DNA of 49,114 bases from Lachnospiraceae bacterium (lineage in GTDB: Bacteria; Bacillota; Clostridia; Lachnospirales; Lachnospiraceae), in contig JAFSDJ010000101.1 in the NCBI GenBank assembly GCA_017436305.1, positions 1-49,114 of the forward strand, given 5' to 3'. Both the position numbers and the translations under genes were made by a program. Of the stretch, positions 15,847-24,458 are shown in pieces. Each line of letters begins with the position of its first letter. Position 1 is the stretch's first letter. The notes under the pieces are model-generated. The model did no database searches. It was given only the letters and a program-made list of their open reading frames with translations, and was not told the origin of the DNA.

Positions 15847-17283
15847 TTATATTTGATAAGAGAGAAAAGCCGGCACAATAATGAGAACCATAACAATTCC
15901 CAGCATAAGCATCATTGGCAACAGAAGCTTTGTTCCGGCTTCTTCTCCTAATCTCCTGCCATTATTTTTTCTTTCCTCAAAGGACTCTCTCACTTCTTTT
16001 TCTAAAGTTGCAGCCATATCCTTTGAGCCTTTTTTTAGATTTTGAATAAGTAGACCACTAAACTTTATGTATTGGGGTATTTCACATCTTTTTCCAAAAT
16101 GGTCGTAAGCTGCTTCCTCTAAAACCCCACTTTCCATTTCATACATGGTTATTAACAATTCCTCGTAGGTAATATTAGTCTGTCCTTTCATCTTTTCATT
16201 GTTTTTGTAATCCATGGCTAACTTTTTTAATGCTGCTTTTACCGGCATACCGGCACCTGTAAGCAGTGTGAATTTACTGATAAATTCAGGATATTCAAGA
16301 ACCAGAGTCTTCCTTCGTTTCTCTACCTCCTGACTTAATTCCCGATCCTTTAACAAATACAGTAAAATACCTGTTCCAATTACTAAAAGAAAAAGTGTGT
16401 TTTCGCTGTTGTCCTTTATTTCCTCATAAACAATAGTCTTATCTCCAACTTTTTGTGGCAGAATTAATTCTTCCTTAGTAGCCTGTTTTTTATCATTTTC
16501 TGCAATTGCCTGCTCTACTGCCTGAAACAAAGTCTCTTCTTTTGTGTATTTTTTTGGATATAAAGTAAATGGCACCGTAAATTCCCGCATATATGTCTCA
16601 TAGCTAAGAGTTACCTTAGCACTTACAATGAAAGGTTCCTTTAAAGCTTGGTTTTTCACTGTTCCATCTATATCAACATACTCATAGTTATCTGTTTCAT
16701 AAGAAATCTCTACCGGATAACCCTCTAAAGACCCGGGAAAATATAAGTCACTCCTTACTACATCAAAGCTTTCATTTTCCAAAAGCATTTCTTTTCTGAT
16801 TTTTTCTTCCATTTCATCAAAAATTTCTTCTATTTGCACCCTGTTATATTTGATGGGAGCAATCTCTAACACTAATTCTTTCTTACTTTCCCCTACAGCC
16901 GCCAAAAGCTTTATAAACCGCTTTTGTCCTTCATAGGAGTCTCTCATAATCCTGTTATTCTCCAAGTTCGATGTTTGCCAATTATTCACTCCTACCAAAA
17001 ACACAAGACAGTTTCCTACAAAAACAACGGTCAGCACAAAGGCCAACTTTTCTTTATAGTAGATTTCTGCCTGTTTGGTGGCGGCTTCTAAGGGGTGTAA
17101 GATTTTCAAATTTTCTTTGACAGATTCGCTGTTAATCTGTTTCATTGGGGACTTATTTACCAGATAACCTGCCATTTTCCAAAAGGGATTTTTATCCGGC
17201 TCTTTTCTGCCTAAGAAAATAAGAAACAAATATATTCCAAATAAAATAAAACTAATTATCATATTAAAAAACTCCCTACTCAT
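15847..17283 (-). CDS. tadC: TadC-like T2SSF platform protein with extracytoplasmic Ig-like insert
   Basis: A 478-aa inner-membrane platform protein of the pilus motor. The C-terminal ~160 residues are the GspF/T2SSF domain (KFTLLTGAGMPVKAALKKLA, then ITYEELLITMYEMESGVLE) with final membrane segments. Unlike short TadC proteins it has a long N-terminal half. TM segments lie at about 10-25 and 80-97, followed by an external region (about 105-295) containing FDVVRSDLYFPGSLEGYPVE, ISYETDNYEYVDIDGTVKN and AKVTLSYETYMREFTVPFTL. That pattern resembles atrophied bacterial Ig-like domains. ATG 17283 is used; a TTG at 17295 is possible. The start region lies in a dispersed repeat (17283-17332). Confidence 0.85.
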   Translation of the reverse strand: MSREFFNMIISFILFGIYLFLIFLGRKEPDKNPFWKMAGYLVNKSPMKQINSESVKENLKILHPLEAATKQAEIYYKEKLAFVLTVVFVGNCLVFLVGVNNWQTSNLENNRIMRDSYEGQKRFIKLLAAVGESKKELVLEIAPIKYNRVQIEEIFDEMEEKIRKEMLLENESFDVVRSDLYFPGSLEGYPVEISYETDNYEYVDIDGTVKNQALKEPFIVSAKVTLSYETYMREFTVPFTLYPKKYTKEETLFQAVEQAIAENDKKQATKEELILPQKVGDKTIVYEEIKDNSENTLFLLVIGTGILLYLLKDRELSQEVEKRRKTLVLEYPEFISKFTLLTGAGMPVKAALKKLAMDYKNNEKMKGQTNITYEELLITMYEMESGVLEEAAYDHFGKRCEIPQYIKFSGLLIQNLKKGSKDMAATLEKEVRESFEERKNNGRRLGEEAGTKLLLPMMLMLGIVMVLIIVPAFLSYQI

Positions 17284-17332
17284 ACTGTTACCCAACCTGA
17301 CACAAGTGTGGGCTGCGTGTGAACAGTAACCT
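17283..17332. repeat. dispersed intergenic repeat, copy 2 (at tadB-tadC junction)
   Basis: Read on the minus strand this begins GTTACTGTTCACAC, continues with CACACTTGTGTC and ends GGGTAACAGTATG, so the ATG of tadC is its last three bases. The ends are inverted (TACTGTT/AACAGTA). It shares 14 nt plus an 8-nt block at similar spacing with 8030-8072. An RNA hairpin here would cover the tadC ribosome-binding region. Confidence 0.5.
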
Positions 17333-17341
17333 CAAAATAAT

Positions 17342-18130
17342 CTATACTTCAATTGCCACGATTTTTCGGGATAGTAAATAAGCAGCAAAATAAACTGCCA
17401 GACAAATTGTCATAATACATATACCTGCAGGATTTTTGTACATGGGAGAGAAAAATCCCGGAGATGTTACCTCTATATAGAACAAAATAAAAAGAGGAAC
17501 CATATTCATTACCTTCTGCTCAAATTGTTTGGATGCCAAAATAGTCTGAATATCCCGTTTTACCTGGATTTTCTCGCTAATAATCAATGCTGTATTTTCA
17601 ATGATTTTGTTTAAATTTCCTCCACTTCGCTTTGCAATGGAAAATACCTCTGCAAAATCTTTGATTTCCTCTACCTGACTTCGTATTGCAAAATCCATAA
17701 GAAGAGTTTCTAAAACAACATTATTTTTTAATTGCCTGTTTATATGTAAAAATTCCTTTACAATCGTGTCATCTTGTTTATACAAATGGCATAAATCCTT
17801 ATATGCTTCAAAAAAAGCATTCTCTATGGAATACCCTGCCTTTAAGGCCGCAGAAACTGCTAATATGCCATCCTTAAACTGTAAACTCAGTTTCTGCTTT
17901 CTTAAACGCGCTCTCTCTATTTCACAAAGCCTTCGATAAACTAATAAAATGGGAGATAAGAAAACCATCGGTACGAGAGAATGATAGAAAAAGTAACTAA
18001 TGCACAGAAGAATCACTAATCCACCAACCATATCCTGGAGGAATTCATATCTATCTATTTTTTTTCTATACAAATCAAATCTATTATTTTTTACGCATTT
18101 ATATTTTCTCCCAGCGCGCTTTCTTACCAT
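17342..18130 (-). CDS. tadB: TadB-like T2SSF platform protein
   Basis: A 262-aa membrane protein pairing with TadC to form the platform on which the TadA ATPase works. Two hydrophobic segments near residues 35-65 precede the cytosolic T2SSF domain (KDGILAVSAALKAGYSIENA, then FSIAKRSGGNLNKIIENTA). Two closing membrane segments follow at about 207-255. The SGGNLNKII motif is characteristic of GspF/TadB repeats. AAAGGAG lies 8 nt before the ATG at 18130, and it starts 13 nt after tadA. Confidence 0.92.
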   Translation of the reverse strand: MVRKRAGRKYKCVKNNRFDLYRKKIDRYEFLQDMVGGLVILLCISYFFYHSLVPMVFLSPILLVYRRLCEIERARLRKQKLSLQFKDGILAVSAALKAGYSIENAFFEAYKDLCHLYKQDDTIVKEFLHINRQLKNNVVLETLLMDFAIRSQVEEIKDFAEVFSIAKRSGGNLNKIIENTALIISEKIQVKRDIQTILASKQFEQKVMNMVPLFILFYIEVTSPGFFSPMYKNPAGICIMTICLAVYFAAYLLSRKIVAIEV

Positions 18131-18143
18131 ACTTTACGCTCCT

Positions 18144-19373
18144 TTATTTTTTGCAGGTTCCCATTCCTGCAAAGATTAGTTTATCTTCGTGCATTAGTTT
18201 TCCTGTTTGCACCAGGGCACCTTTTACCGGCCCTTCCTTCCACCCAGCCTCTTCTTTAAATTCATAAAGAGGTGCTGTTATAATTTCACCGTTTTCAAAT
18301 CCTGTTATTTCTACAATTTCCAATACTTTTCTTGTATGATCCCTAAGCCTTCCCAAATGCACAATAATGTCTACACCGGAAGCTATTTGCCTTCTGATGG
18401 CCGGTAATGGTAAATCCATTCCCATAAGTACCATTGTTTCCAGACGGCTTAACATATCCCTTGAACTGTTACTATGACCTGTGGACAGGCTTCCGTCATG
18501 TCCTGTATTAAGGGCCTGCAATAAATCCACAGCCTCACCGCCTCGTACCTCCCCTACAATAATTCTGTCCGGCCTCATTCTTAAAGAGGTTTTAATTAAA
18601 TCCCGGATAGTAATTTCCTTACATCCATCCATATTGGCATTTCTTGTTTCCAAAGACACCAAATTGGGTATATCCGAAAGCTGAAGCTCTGCACTGTCTT
18701 CAATAGTAATAATTCTTTCTTCTTTGGGAATAAACTTAGACAGTACGTTTAAGAAAGTAGTTTTTCCGCTGCCTGTGCCGCCACTTATGAAAATGTTATA
18801 GCCTGACACTACCAGCTTTTTTAAAAACTCTGCCACTTCACTTGTAATAGATCCCGTTTTAATCAAATCTTCCATCGTAAGAGGATTATCAGGAAATCTG
18901 CGGATAGTTACGATAGGTCCGTTTAGAGCTACCGGTGCCAGCACTACATTTACTCTGGAACCATTTTCTAATCTGGCATCTACAATAGGGTTTGTTTCAT
19001 TCACTACCCGATTGGACTTTGCTACAATCTGCTGAATAACATCTTCTAACTTTTCCCTTGTTTCAAACTTGTTTTCCCATAAAGAAATCCTTCCTCTTTT
19101 TTCTAAAAATATCCGTTCCGGTCCATTTACCATAATTTCCGTAATCTCTGTATCTTCAATAAGTTCTTGTAAAACATCTAACTTTCGTATGGAGAAAAAC
19201 AGCTCTTTTCCAAGTCTTTTCTTTTGGGAAAGAGGAATATAATCCTCTTTTTTTAGATTCATAATCTTTTCATCAATTAAATCCTGTATTTCCTCGTCTC
19301 TAAGCTCTCTGGAAAAATCAATATTTTCAAAAAGTTCTGTTTTTAGTTGTCTCTTTATTTCTTCGTAGTCCAT
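18144..19373 (-). CDS. tadA: TadA/CpaF-family pilus assembly ATPase
   Basis: A 409-aa hexameric secretion ATPase that powers Tad pilus assembly. The N-terminal domain (about 1-110) includes LIEDTEITEIMVNGPERIF, diagnostic of CpaF. Walker A is GGTGSGKTT (about 198-206). The Asp box ITIEDSAELQL, the Walker B region RPDRIIVGEVRGGEA and the His box LSTGHSNSS follow in order. The start is ATG 19373 (MDYEEIK), with AAAGG 7 nt upstream, not the ATG 6 nt earlier. It lies between tadZ and tadB in the standard order. Confidence 0.96.
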   Translation of the reverse strand: MDYEEIKRQLKTELFENIDFSRELRDEEIQDLIDEKIMNLKKEDYIPLSQKKRLGKELFFSIRKLDVLQELIEDTEITEIMVNGPERIFLEKRGRISLWENKFETREKLEDVIQQIVAKSNRVVNETNPIVDARLENGSRVNVVLAPVALNGPIVTIRRFPDNPLTMEDLIKTGSITSEVAEFLKKLVVSGYNIFISGGTGSGKTTFLNVLSKFIPKEERIITIEDSAELQLSDIPNLVSLETRNANMDGCKEITIRDLIKTSLRMRPDRIIVGEVRGGEAVDLLQALNTGHDGSLSTGHSNSSRDMLSRLETMVLMGMDLPLPAIRRQIASGVDIIVHLGRLRDHTRKVLEIVEITGFENGEIITAPLYEFKEEAGWKEGPVKGALVQTGKLMHEDKLIFAGMGTCKK

Positions 19374-19442
19374 TTGCATACCTTTCTTTGTTGTGACAAT
19401 TAGTGACTTTCCCCTTACCTTTCCAGGTTACTGCTTGCACTG

Positions 19443-20450
19443 CTATGTCTGTTCCGTTAGCAGACTTTTTACATAATCAGTTAATTGACTATGGGATAAA
19501 TAAATCAGGTTGTGAGGCAGCTGTTTTAGTGCCGGAATTTTACAGGTAACTGTTTTATCCAGAATATCTTCTTTTTTCATGCAGGTTAGCAACTGTTTAT
19601 ACTGCTCCATTTTTGCCATTGCCACACCATCCATTTTCGTAATAGTATAAATCCTGTCACACCGTTCCAATAGTTCAAATAAGCCTCTTACATGATCCGA
19701 TAAGTCTAAAATAACCACATCATAATCTGTGCTCCGTTCCAGCTCTTTTAAAAGCAACTGCCATTTTTCACCTTCCATTTCCAGTACATCTAAAAAGGAA
19801 ACAGCCGGAGGGATAAAATCCAGATTGCCTATGGACTCCACCATACTTCCTAACTTGTAAACAAACTTCTCACTTCCTTCTTTTAAGAAATACATCAAAT
19901 CCATAAAATCGTGATGAAAGCTTGTTTCAAAAATTCCGGAAAATCCTGAATATGCTTCAAAATTTATATAAAGACACCTTTTTTCCCGGGCTAACAGCTG
20001 ACCTAAAATCAAAGAAAAGGAAGTTTGAAGACATCTTCTAATTGGACTGTAAACTCCTATAATTTCCATATTTCTCTTTCCTTCATAGACGCTTACCCTG
20101 CCTCTTGCTTCCCCTTCTGCATAAAATTCCATAATCTCCTTCATAATGGCTGTTCCTGACTGATATTTATAAATACAGCTCTTCTTCTGTGGGCTTATAT
20201 CCTGTTCTTCCGTAAGATAAAGGGTTTGTCCGATTTTAAGTTCCCCGGCAAGTTCCCTTTCTGCCATTTTTTCCATAGCCTGTCCCAGTAGTAAAATTTC
20301 TACCTGATTTTCTTTAGAAAAAGCAGCAAACTTCTCTAAATTGTTAAAGGGCATAACCTGAAAAGGAAATTGCTTCTTTTTGCTTAAATATTCTGCTAAT
20401 TTGTATACATACTTTTTCTCGTAGTCACAAATAGCTAAAAGGTTATCCAT
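19443..20450 (-). CDS. tadZ: TadZ/CpaE-like pilus localisation protein
   Basis: A 335-aa protein. The N-terminal ~125 residues form a receiver-like atypical domain (LLAICDYEKKYVYKLAEYL, VEILLLGQAMEKM). The rest is a MinD/ParA-like domain. The expected P-loop is degenerate (IGVYSPIRRCLQTSFSLIL in place of GGxGKT), consistent with the atypical ATPase site known in Eubacterium TadZ. Switch-like segments CLYINFEAYSGF and DYDVVILDLSDHVRGLF are retained. TadZ directs the Tad machine to its site in the cell. The start at 20450 has GGAGGTATTTC before it and overlaps the upstream prepilin peptidase gene by 16 nt. Confidence 0.88.
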   Translation of the reverse strand: MDNLLAICDYEKKYVYKLAEYLSKKKQFPFQVMPFNNLEKFAAFSKENQVEILLLGQAMEKMAERELAGELKIGQTLYLTEEQDISPQKKSCIYKYQSGTAIMKEIMEFYAEGEARGRVSVYEGKRNMEIIGVYSPIRRCLQTSFSLILGQLLAREKRCLYINFEAYSGFSGIFETSFHHDFMDLMYFLKEGSEKFVYKLGSMVESIGNLDFIPPAVSFLDVLEMEGEKWQLLLKELERSTDYDVVILDLSDHVRGLFELLERCDRIYTITKMDGVAMAKMEQYKQLLTCMKKEDILDKTVTCKIPALKQLPHNLIYLSHSQLTDYVKSLLTEQT

Positions 20451-20956
20451 GAAATACCTCCTTTTATCCAATAAATACAAAAACTAATAAAAATGGGAAT
20501 TATAAAGTGAATGACTGCCCGTTTATCCGGCTGTCCATTGTGATATGGTTGAATTTCGTTTGTTGTTAGAATATTTCTGATATATCCTGAAAAATAAAAT
20601 AATCTTTCTAATAGATTTTTATAATAAAGCATTTGCAACAGACTATATATGGCTCCTAGTATCAGGGAGAGAATAATACAGCTAAGAGCCGGTTTCAGTC
20701 CCAGTAAAAATCCTAATAATAAATATATTTTCACGTCTGCGGCTCCCATAACCTGCAAGGCAAATATGGGAAATAGTAACAGGAAAAGTAGTAGCAGGGA
20801 GAAAAGCCCTTTTCCTATTGCCTGCATGCCATTTTCATGAACAAGAAACAGCGTTCCAATTGCAAAGCCTGACAATATAACCTGATTTTTTACTTTATAG
20901 CAGCAAATGTCCATAATCATCGCTACCAGTAAAAAACAAAATATAAAATAATATAT
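20435..20956 (-). CDS. A24-family prepilin peptidase (first gene of tad operon), possible ATA start
   Basis: A 173-aa (or 161-aa) membrane aspartic protease. The first catalytic Asp is in MIMDICCYKVKN; the second is in MGAADVKIY, where the canonical GxGD is GAAD. Five hydrophobic segments follow. The first standard ATG (20920) has no SD and would leave only three residues before the catalytic Asp, removing TM1. The frame is open upstream through IYYFIFCFLLVA to an ideal SD (AGGAGG at 20966-20971) with an ATA codon 8 nt after it at 20954-20956. Initiation at ATA, or a recent ATG-to-ATA mutation, is the simplest reading. A second peptidase lies at 12644-13078. Confidence 0.75.
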   Translation of the reverse strand: MYYFIFCFLLVAMIMDICCYKVKNQVILSGFAIGTLFLVHENGMQAIGKGLFSLLLLFLLLFPIFALQVMGAADVKIYLLLGFLLGLKPALSCIILSLILGAIYSLLQMLYYKNLLERLFYFSGYIRNILTTNEIQPYHNGQPDKRAVIHFIIPIFISFCIYWIKGGISWITF

Positions 20957-20998
20957 GTGTGCAACCTCCTATTCTTTATATGTTTACTCTGGGAATGT

Positions 20999-21013
20999 TG
21001 TCCGAACCGGACA
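20999..21013 (-). promoter_or_regulatory. perfect dyad in the tad operon leader
   Basis: The perfect inverted repeat TGTCCG-3 nt-CGGACA lies 32-46 nt downstream of the -10 box of the tad promoter and about 30 nt before the first gene's SD. It is GC-rich in an AT-rich leader, so it stands out as either an operator or a short RNA hairpin. Confidence 0.5.
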
Positions 21014-21044
21014 TTGTTTAAAATGAATTTGATTTGTAAAATGG

Positions 21045-21073
21045 ATTATATAGGATGAATTTTTAATTGTCTA
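21045..21073 (-). promoter_or_regulatory. promoter of the tad operon
   Basis: Minus strand: TAGACA (21068-21073), 17-nt spacer, TATAAT (21045-21050). It lies about 90 bp upstream of the first prepilin peptidase codon, just after the terminator of the CHR transporter gene. Confidence 0.7.
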
Positions 21074-21136
21074 TAGTTTTTTCTCAAATATTTTATTTTT
21101 GTGAATTTGTTACAACGAATCCTATAAGCCAAAGTA

Positions 21137-21175
21137 TTAAAAAGGCGCAACCCTTGTTAAATTAAAGGATTGCGC
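21137..21175 (-). terminator. terminator after the CHR transporter gene
   Basis: On the minus strand an 11-bp stem (arms at 21165-21175 and 21145-21155, GCGCAATCCTT pairing with AAGGGTTGCGC) is followed by CTTTTTA. The first arm overlaps the last codons of the CHR gene. It ends the sulfate-activation operon. Confidence 0.85.
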
Positions 21176-22622
21176 TTGTCAATAAATTCAATATACAGAA
21201 CATAATACCTGCAATAAATATGTTCATCAGTAATAATAGGCCTGCCTTCGGGCTTCTTTTTTTAGAATATATATAATCAATTGTTGACAGTAGCACAACT
21301 ACCACCAATATGACCTGACTGGAAACTCCCATTTCCACGGCTACTGATTTATTTTGATTACACAAAGAAAGAATAATATTGCATAAAAGCCCTGCCACCA
21401 TTGGGCGAATCCAACGACCGATTTTCCGAACAATGCCCATATCACTTACACTGTTGTATAAATGATAAATGACAAAAAAGCATCCGGCTGATGCAGCAAT
21501 ACTACAGGCAAAACCTGCGATTGCAAAGAGAATACCTCCTAAAATAGTTCCTAAGTGCTCTAAGCCCATGTAATATCCCACACCTGCCAATGTTTTACAC
21601 AAAATGGAGCCGGGCAAAATATTTACTACCGGTACAATCTGCCCGTAGTAAACATCCTCTCCCACCATATTGCCATCCACAAACAGACCATGGGCAATGG
21701 TAAGATAGGCATCTCCACCGCCAAAAGACATTAGTGCAGACAGTAAACCTTCTCCCATAAATACAATTCCATCTTTATACAACATAAGCGCCGGCAAGGA
21801 TAAAATCACCAGAAAAACTATCCAGACCGCTGCATCACGCCAAACTCCATTCCAGTTGGTATTACGTCCACTTACATTTTTTCGTAACTCCCAGAATACA
21901 GCAAAAACCGTAGCAATCATCATAAGAATTTCTACTATACTTAAAAGACTGTCGCTAATTACCTGTAACTTTCCATGACCAAGCAAATACAGGCCACACA
22001 ATAGTACTGCCGGTATGACTCTTTTCATGCTGTAATCTGTCTGGGTGCACAAAAGGAAAAAAAATGCTGCCAATAACACATGAATGGTTGATACTGAAAA
22101 TAAAGGTGTACTTTCTATTCCCAATAATCGATAGAAATTTTTCTCAAATACAAGTAAAAAAACACCTATCATAAGAAAAATGGCTTTCAACAGCCGGGCA
22201 TTGCTTTCTTCTTTACAGGATTTCATTACCCTTCCAATATAATCTGCCAGTAAATATATGATAAATGCAGATACTCCTACAGATATAATCTTTACTAGCT
22301 GAAGTAAATCATTCTGCGCTGTAGACAGTACAGTAAAAAGAAGCAGCGCTCCTAAAGTTCCCGGCAAAGCCAGGGCAATAGCTCCCAATATCATACCCTT
22401 ATAGCCAAAATTGCGCCTTCCTAAAGAAGATGCAATTTCTACCGGCAAAGCTCCCGGCGTAATATTGGCCACAACTACATCCTTGTCATAGTTTTCCTTC
22501 GTATCAATCCCCTGTTTATCCACTACTTCTTTTTCAATAACCGGAATTAATGCACTTCCTCCGCCAAATCCAATACAGCCTACTTTCAGCATGGAGATTA
22601 TAAATTTACGAAACTGACTCAT
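21162..22622 (-). CDS. two-domain CHR-family (chromate/oxyanion) transporter
   Basis: A 486-aa membrane protein with the duplicated CHR architecture. The N-half signature is KVGCIGFGGGSALIPVIEKE and ITPGALPVEIASSLGRR. The C-half has LMSFGGGDAYLTIAHGLFV, then YGQIVPVVNILPGSILCKTL. About 10-12 membrane segments are visible. CHR proteins are named for chromate export, but chromate is a sulfate analogue. Here the ATG overlaps the CysNC stop (ATGA), so translation is coupled to sulfate activation. This makes sulfate import, or balance of a sulfur oxyanion, a more likely job than chromate resistance (inference). It is the last gene of the operon, before the terminator at 21137-21175. Confidence 0.9.
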   Translation of the reverse strand: MSQFRKFIISMLKVGCIGFGGGSALIPVIEKEVVDKQGIDTKENYDKDVVVANITPGALPVEIASSLGRRNFGYKGMILGAIALALPGTLGALLLFTVLSTAQNDLLQLVKIISVGVSAFIIYLLADYIGRVMKSCKEESNARLLKAIFLMIGVFLLVFEKNFYRLLGIESTPLFSVSTIHVLLAAFFFLLCTQTDYSMKRVIPAVLLCGLYLLGHGKLQVISDSLLSIVEILMMIATVFAVFWELRKNVSGRNTNWNGVWRDAAVWIVFLVILSLPALMLYKDGIVFMGEGLLSALMSFGGGDAYLTIAHGLFVDGNMVGEDVYYGQIVPVVNILPGSILCKTLAGVGYYMGLEHLGTILGGILFAIAGFACSIAASAGCFFVIYHLYNSVSDMGIVRKIGRWIRPMVAGLLCNIILSLCNQNKSVAVEMGVSSQVILVVVVLLSTIDYIYSKKRSPKAGLLLLMNIFIAGIMFCILNLLTSAIL

Positions 22623-24457
22623 GCTTCTGTCTCCCAAAAGCGTTCTAATGCCTGTAAAATTTCATCCACACATGCTTCCATACTTAACTTACTGGTATCC
22701 ACCATAACGTCCGGATTTTCCGGCTCTTCGTAAGGACTGCTGATACCTGTAAAATCCGATATTTTACCGGCACGTGCTGCTTTATACAGACCTTTCACAT
22801 CCCGTCTTTCACATTCCTCTAAGGGAGCATTTACATACACTTCAATAAAGCTGTCGCCAATAATCTCTTTTGCTCTTCTACGGTCTAAGCGATAAGGGGA
22901 AATAAAGGAAGTAAGCACAATCAGTCCTGCAGAATTCATTAGCTTGGATACTTCTGCAATTCTCCTGATATTTTCAATTCTGTCTTTTTCTCCAAATCCC
23001 AAATCTTTATTGAGACCCATGCGAACATTGTCCCCATCTAAAAGCATGGTATGCTTACCCATGGCAAACAGCCTTTTTTCCAGTTCGTTGGCAATGGTGG
23101 ATTTTCCTGCACCGGAAAGTCCGGTCATCCATACGGTAACTGCTTTCTGGTTCAAATGCTGTTGTCTTAGTTCCCTTGTAATGTCCATATTATGCCTTGT
23201 AAGGTTATCTTCCCTTGAGATGCTGTGTTCTACCACACCGCAGGCAGATGTCATATTGGTAATACGGTCAATAAGGATCAGGGAACCCATATCCCTGTTA
23301 TTATGGAATTCGTCAAAAACAATTTTACTTCCCGTAGAAATCTCGCAAAAAGCAATTTCATTTTTATAGATTGTTTCGGAATACACTTCTGCGCCTGTAT
23401 TCACATCCACTTTATACTTAATCTTCATGATTGTGGCCGGTACTGTCTGGGTTCCGATTTTAAGCATAAAATTCTTTCCTGCCACAAGACTGTTGTCATC
23501 CATCCATAGAATAGATGCTGCAAACATGGATCCAACATGTAGCTTATATTCTTTTTCTAATACACAGCCTCTGGATACGTCTACCTCTGTATCTAAACAA
23601 ATGGTAACACCTCGTCCGGCTTTGCTTTCATTTACAGACTTATCTCCCTGTAAAATCTCAGATACCTTTGCCTTTTCACCACTGGGAAGCACTGAAACCT
23701 GATCTCCCACAGCAATTTTTCCCGATGTAATCTGTCCTTGAAAACCACGGAACTGATGATTTGGGCGGCACACTCTCTGTACCGGCATAGAGAATTTTTC
23801 TGTTGAAGCTTCCCTGGAAACATCTACATTTTCAAGATACTCAAGCAGTGTTTCTTTCGTATACCAGGGCATCTTGTCTGACTTTTTCGTAATATTATCA
23901 CCGATGGTAGCAGACAATGGAATGATTTTGATACTCTTATAATCAAACTCTGCCATAAGGATCTTGATTTCTTTTTCTATTTTCTGAAACCGTTCCTGAC
24001 TGTAGTGAACCAAATCCATTTTATTTACTGCAAATACAAAATGTTCGATTCCCATCAGGTGACAAATTCTGGCATGACGCTTTGTCTGCACTAACACACC
24101 CTGACTGGCATCTGTTAAAATAACACTTAAGGAAGCAAAAGAAGCTCCCACTGCCATATTTCTTGTATATTCTTCATGTCCCGGAGTGTCCGCAACAATA
24201 AAACTTCTGTTTTCGGTAGAGAAATAGCGATATGCCACATCTATAGTAATTCCCTGCTCTCTCTCTGCCATAAGACCATCTAGCAATAGGGAATAATCAA
24301 TTCCGCCGCCGGCAGAACCTACTTTAGAATCAAGCTCCAATGCACGTTTCTGGTCTGCAAACAATAATTTTGCATCATAGAGCATATGTCCAATCAAGGT
24401 TGACTTTCCATCGTCTACACTTCCACAAGTAATAAATTTTAATAAATCATTTTTCAT
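22619..24457 (-). CDS. cysNC: sulfate adenylyltransferase large subunit fused to APS kinase (CysN-CysC)
   Basis: A 612-aa fusion that makes PAPS from sulfate together with CysD. Residues 1-~425 are the CysN GTPase: G1 GSVDDGKST (12-20), DTPGHE (90-95), NKMD (146-149), then beta-barrel domains. Residues ~438-612 are APS kinase: P-loop GLSGAGKST (about 446-454), LLDGDNVRMGLNKDLGF, the FISPYRLDR loop, and a C-terminal VDTSKLSMEACVDEIL. The NodQ-type fusion is complete and no catalytic motif is missing. The start at 24457 lies 1 nt after the cysD stop. It overlaps the CHR transporter gene by 4 nt. No PAPS reductase is seen nearby. Confidence 0.95.
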   Translation of the reverse strand: MKNDLLKFITCGSVDDGKSTLIGHMLYDAKLLFADQKRALELDSKVGSAGGGIDYSLLLDGLMAEREQGITIDVAYRYFSTENRSFIVADTPGHEEYTRNMAVGASFASLSVILTDASQGVLVQTKRHARICHLMGIEHFVFAVNKMDLVHYSQERFQKIEKEIKILMAEFDYKSIKIIPLSATIGDNITKKSDKMPWYTKETLLEYLENVDVSREASTEKFSMPVQRVCRPNHQFRGFQGQITSGKIAVGDQVSVLPSGEKAKVSEILQGDKSVNESKAGRGVTICLDTEVDVSRGCVLEKEYKLHVGSMFAASILWMDDNSLVAGKNFMLKIGTQTVPATIMKIKYKVDVNTGAEVYSETIYKNEIAFCEISTGSKIVFDEFHNNRDMGSLILIDRITNMTSACGVVEHSISREDNLTRHNMDITRELRQQHLNQKAVTVWMTGLSGAGKSTIANELEKRLFAMGKHTMLLDGDNVRMGLNKDLGFGEKDRIENIRRIAEVSKLMNSAGLIVLTSFISPYRLDRRRAKEIIGDSFIEVYVNAPLEECERRDVKGLYKAARAGKISDFTGISSPYEEPENPDVMVDTSKLSMEACVDEILQALERFWETEA

Positions 24458-24458
24458 C

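Noticed and set aside
21162-22622. Chromate-resistance island
   Set aside because: There is no ChrB regulator, reductase or other metal-resistance gene; coupling is with sulfate activation genes.
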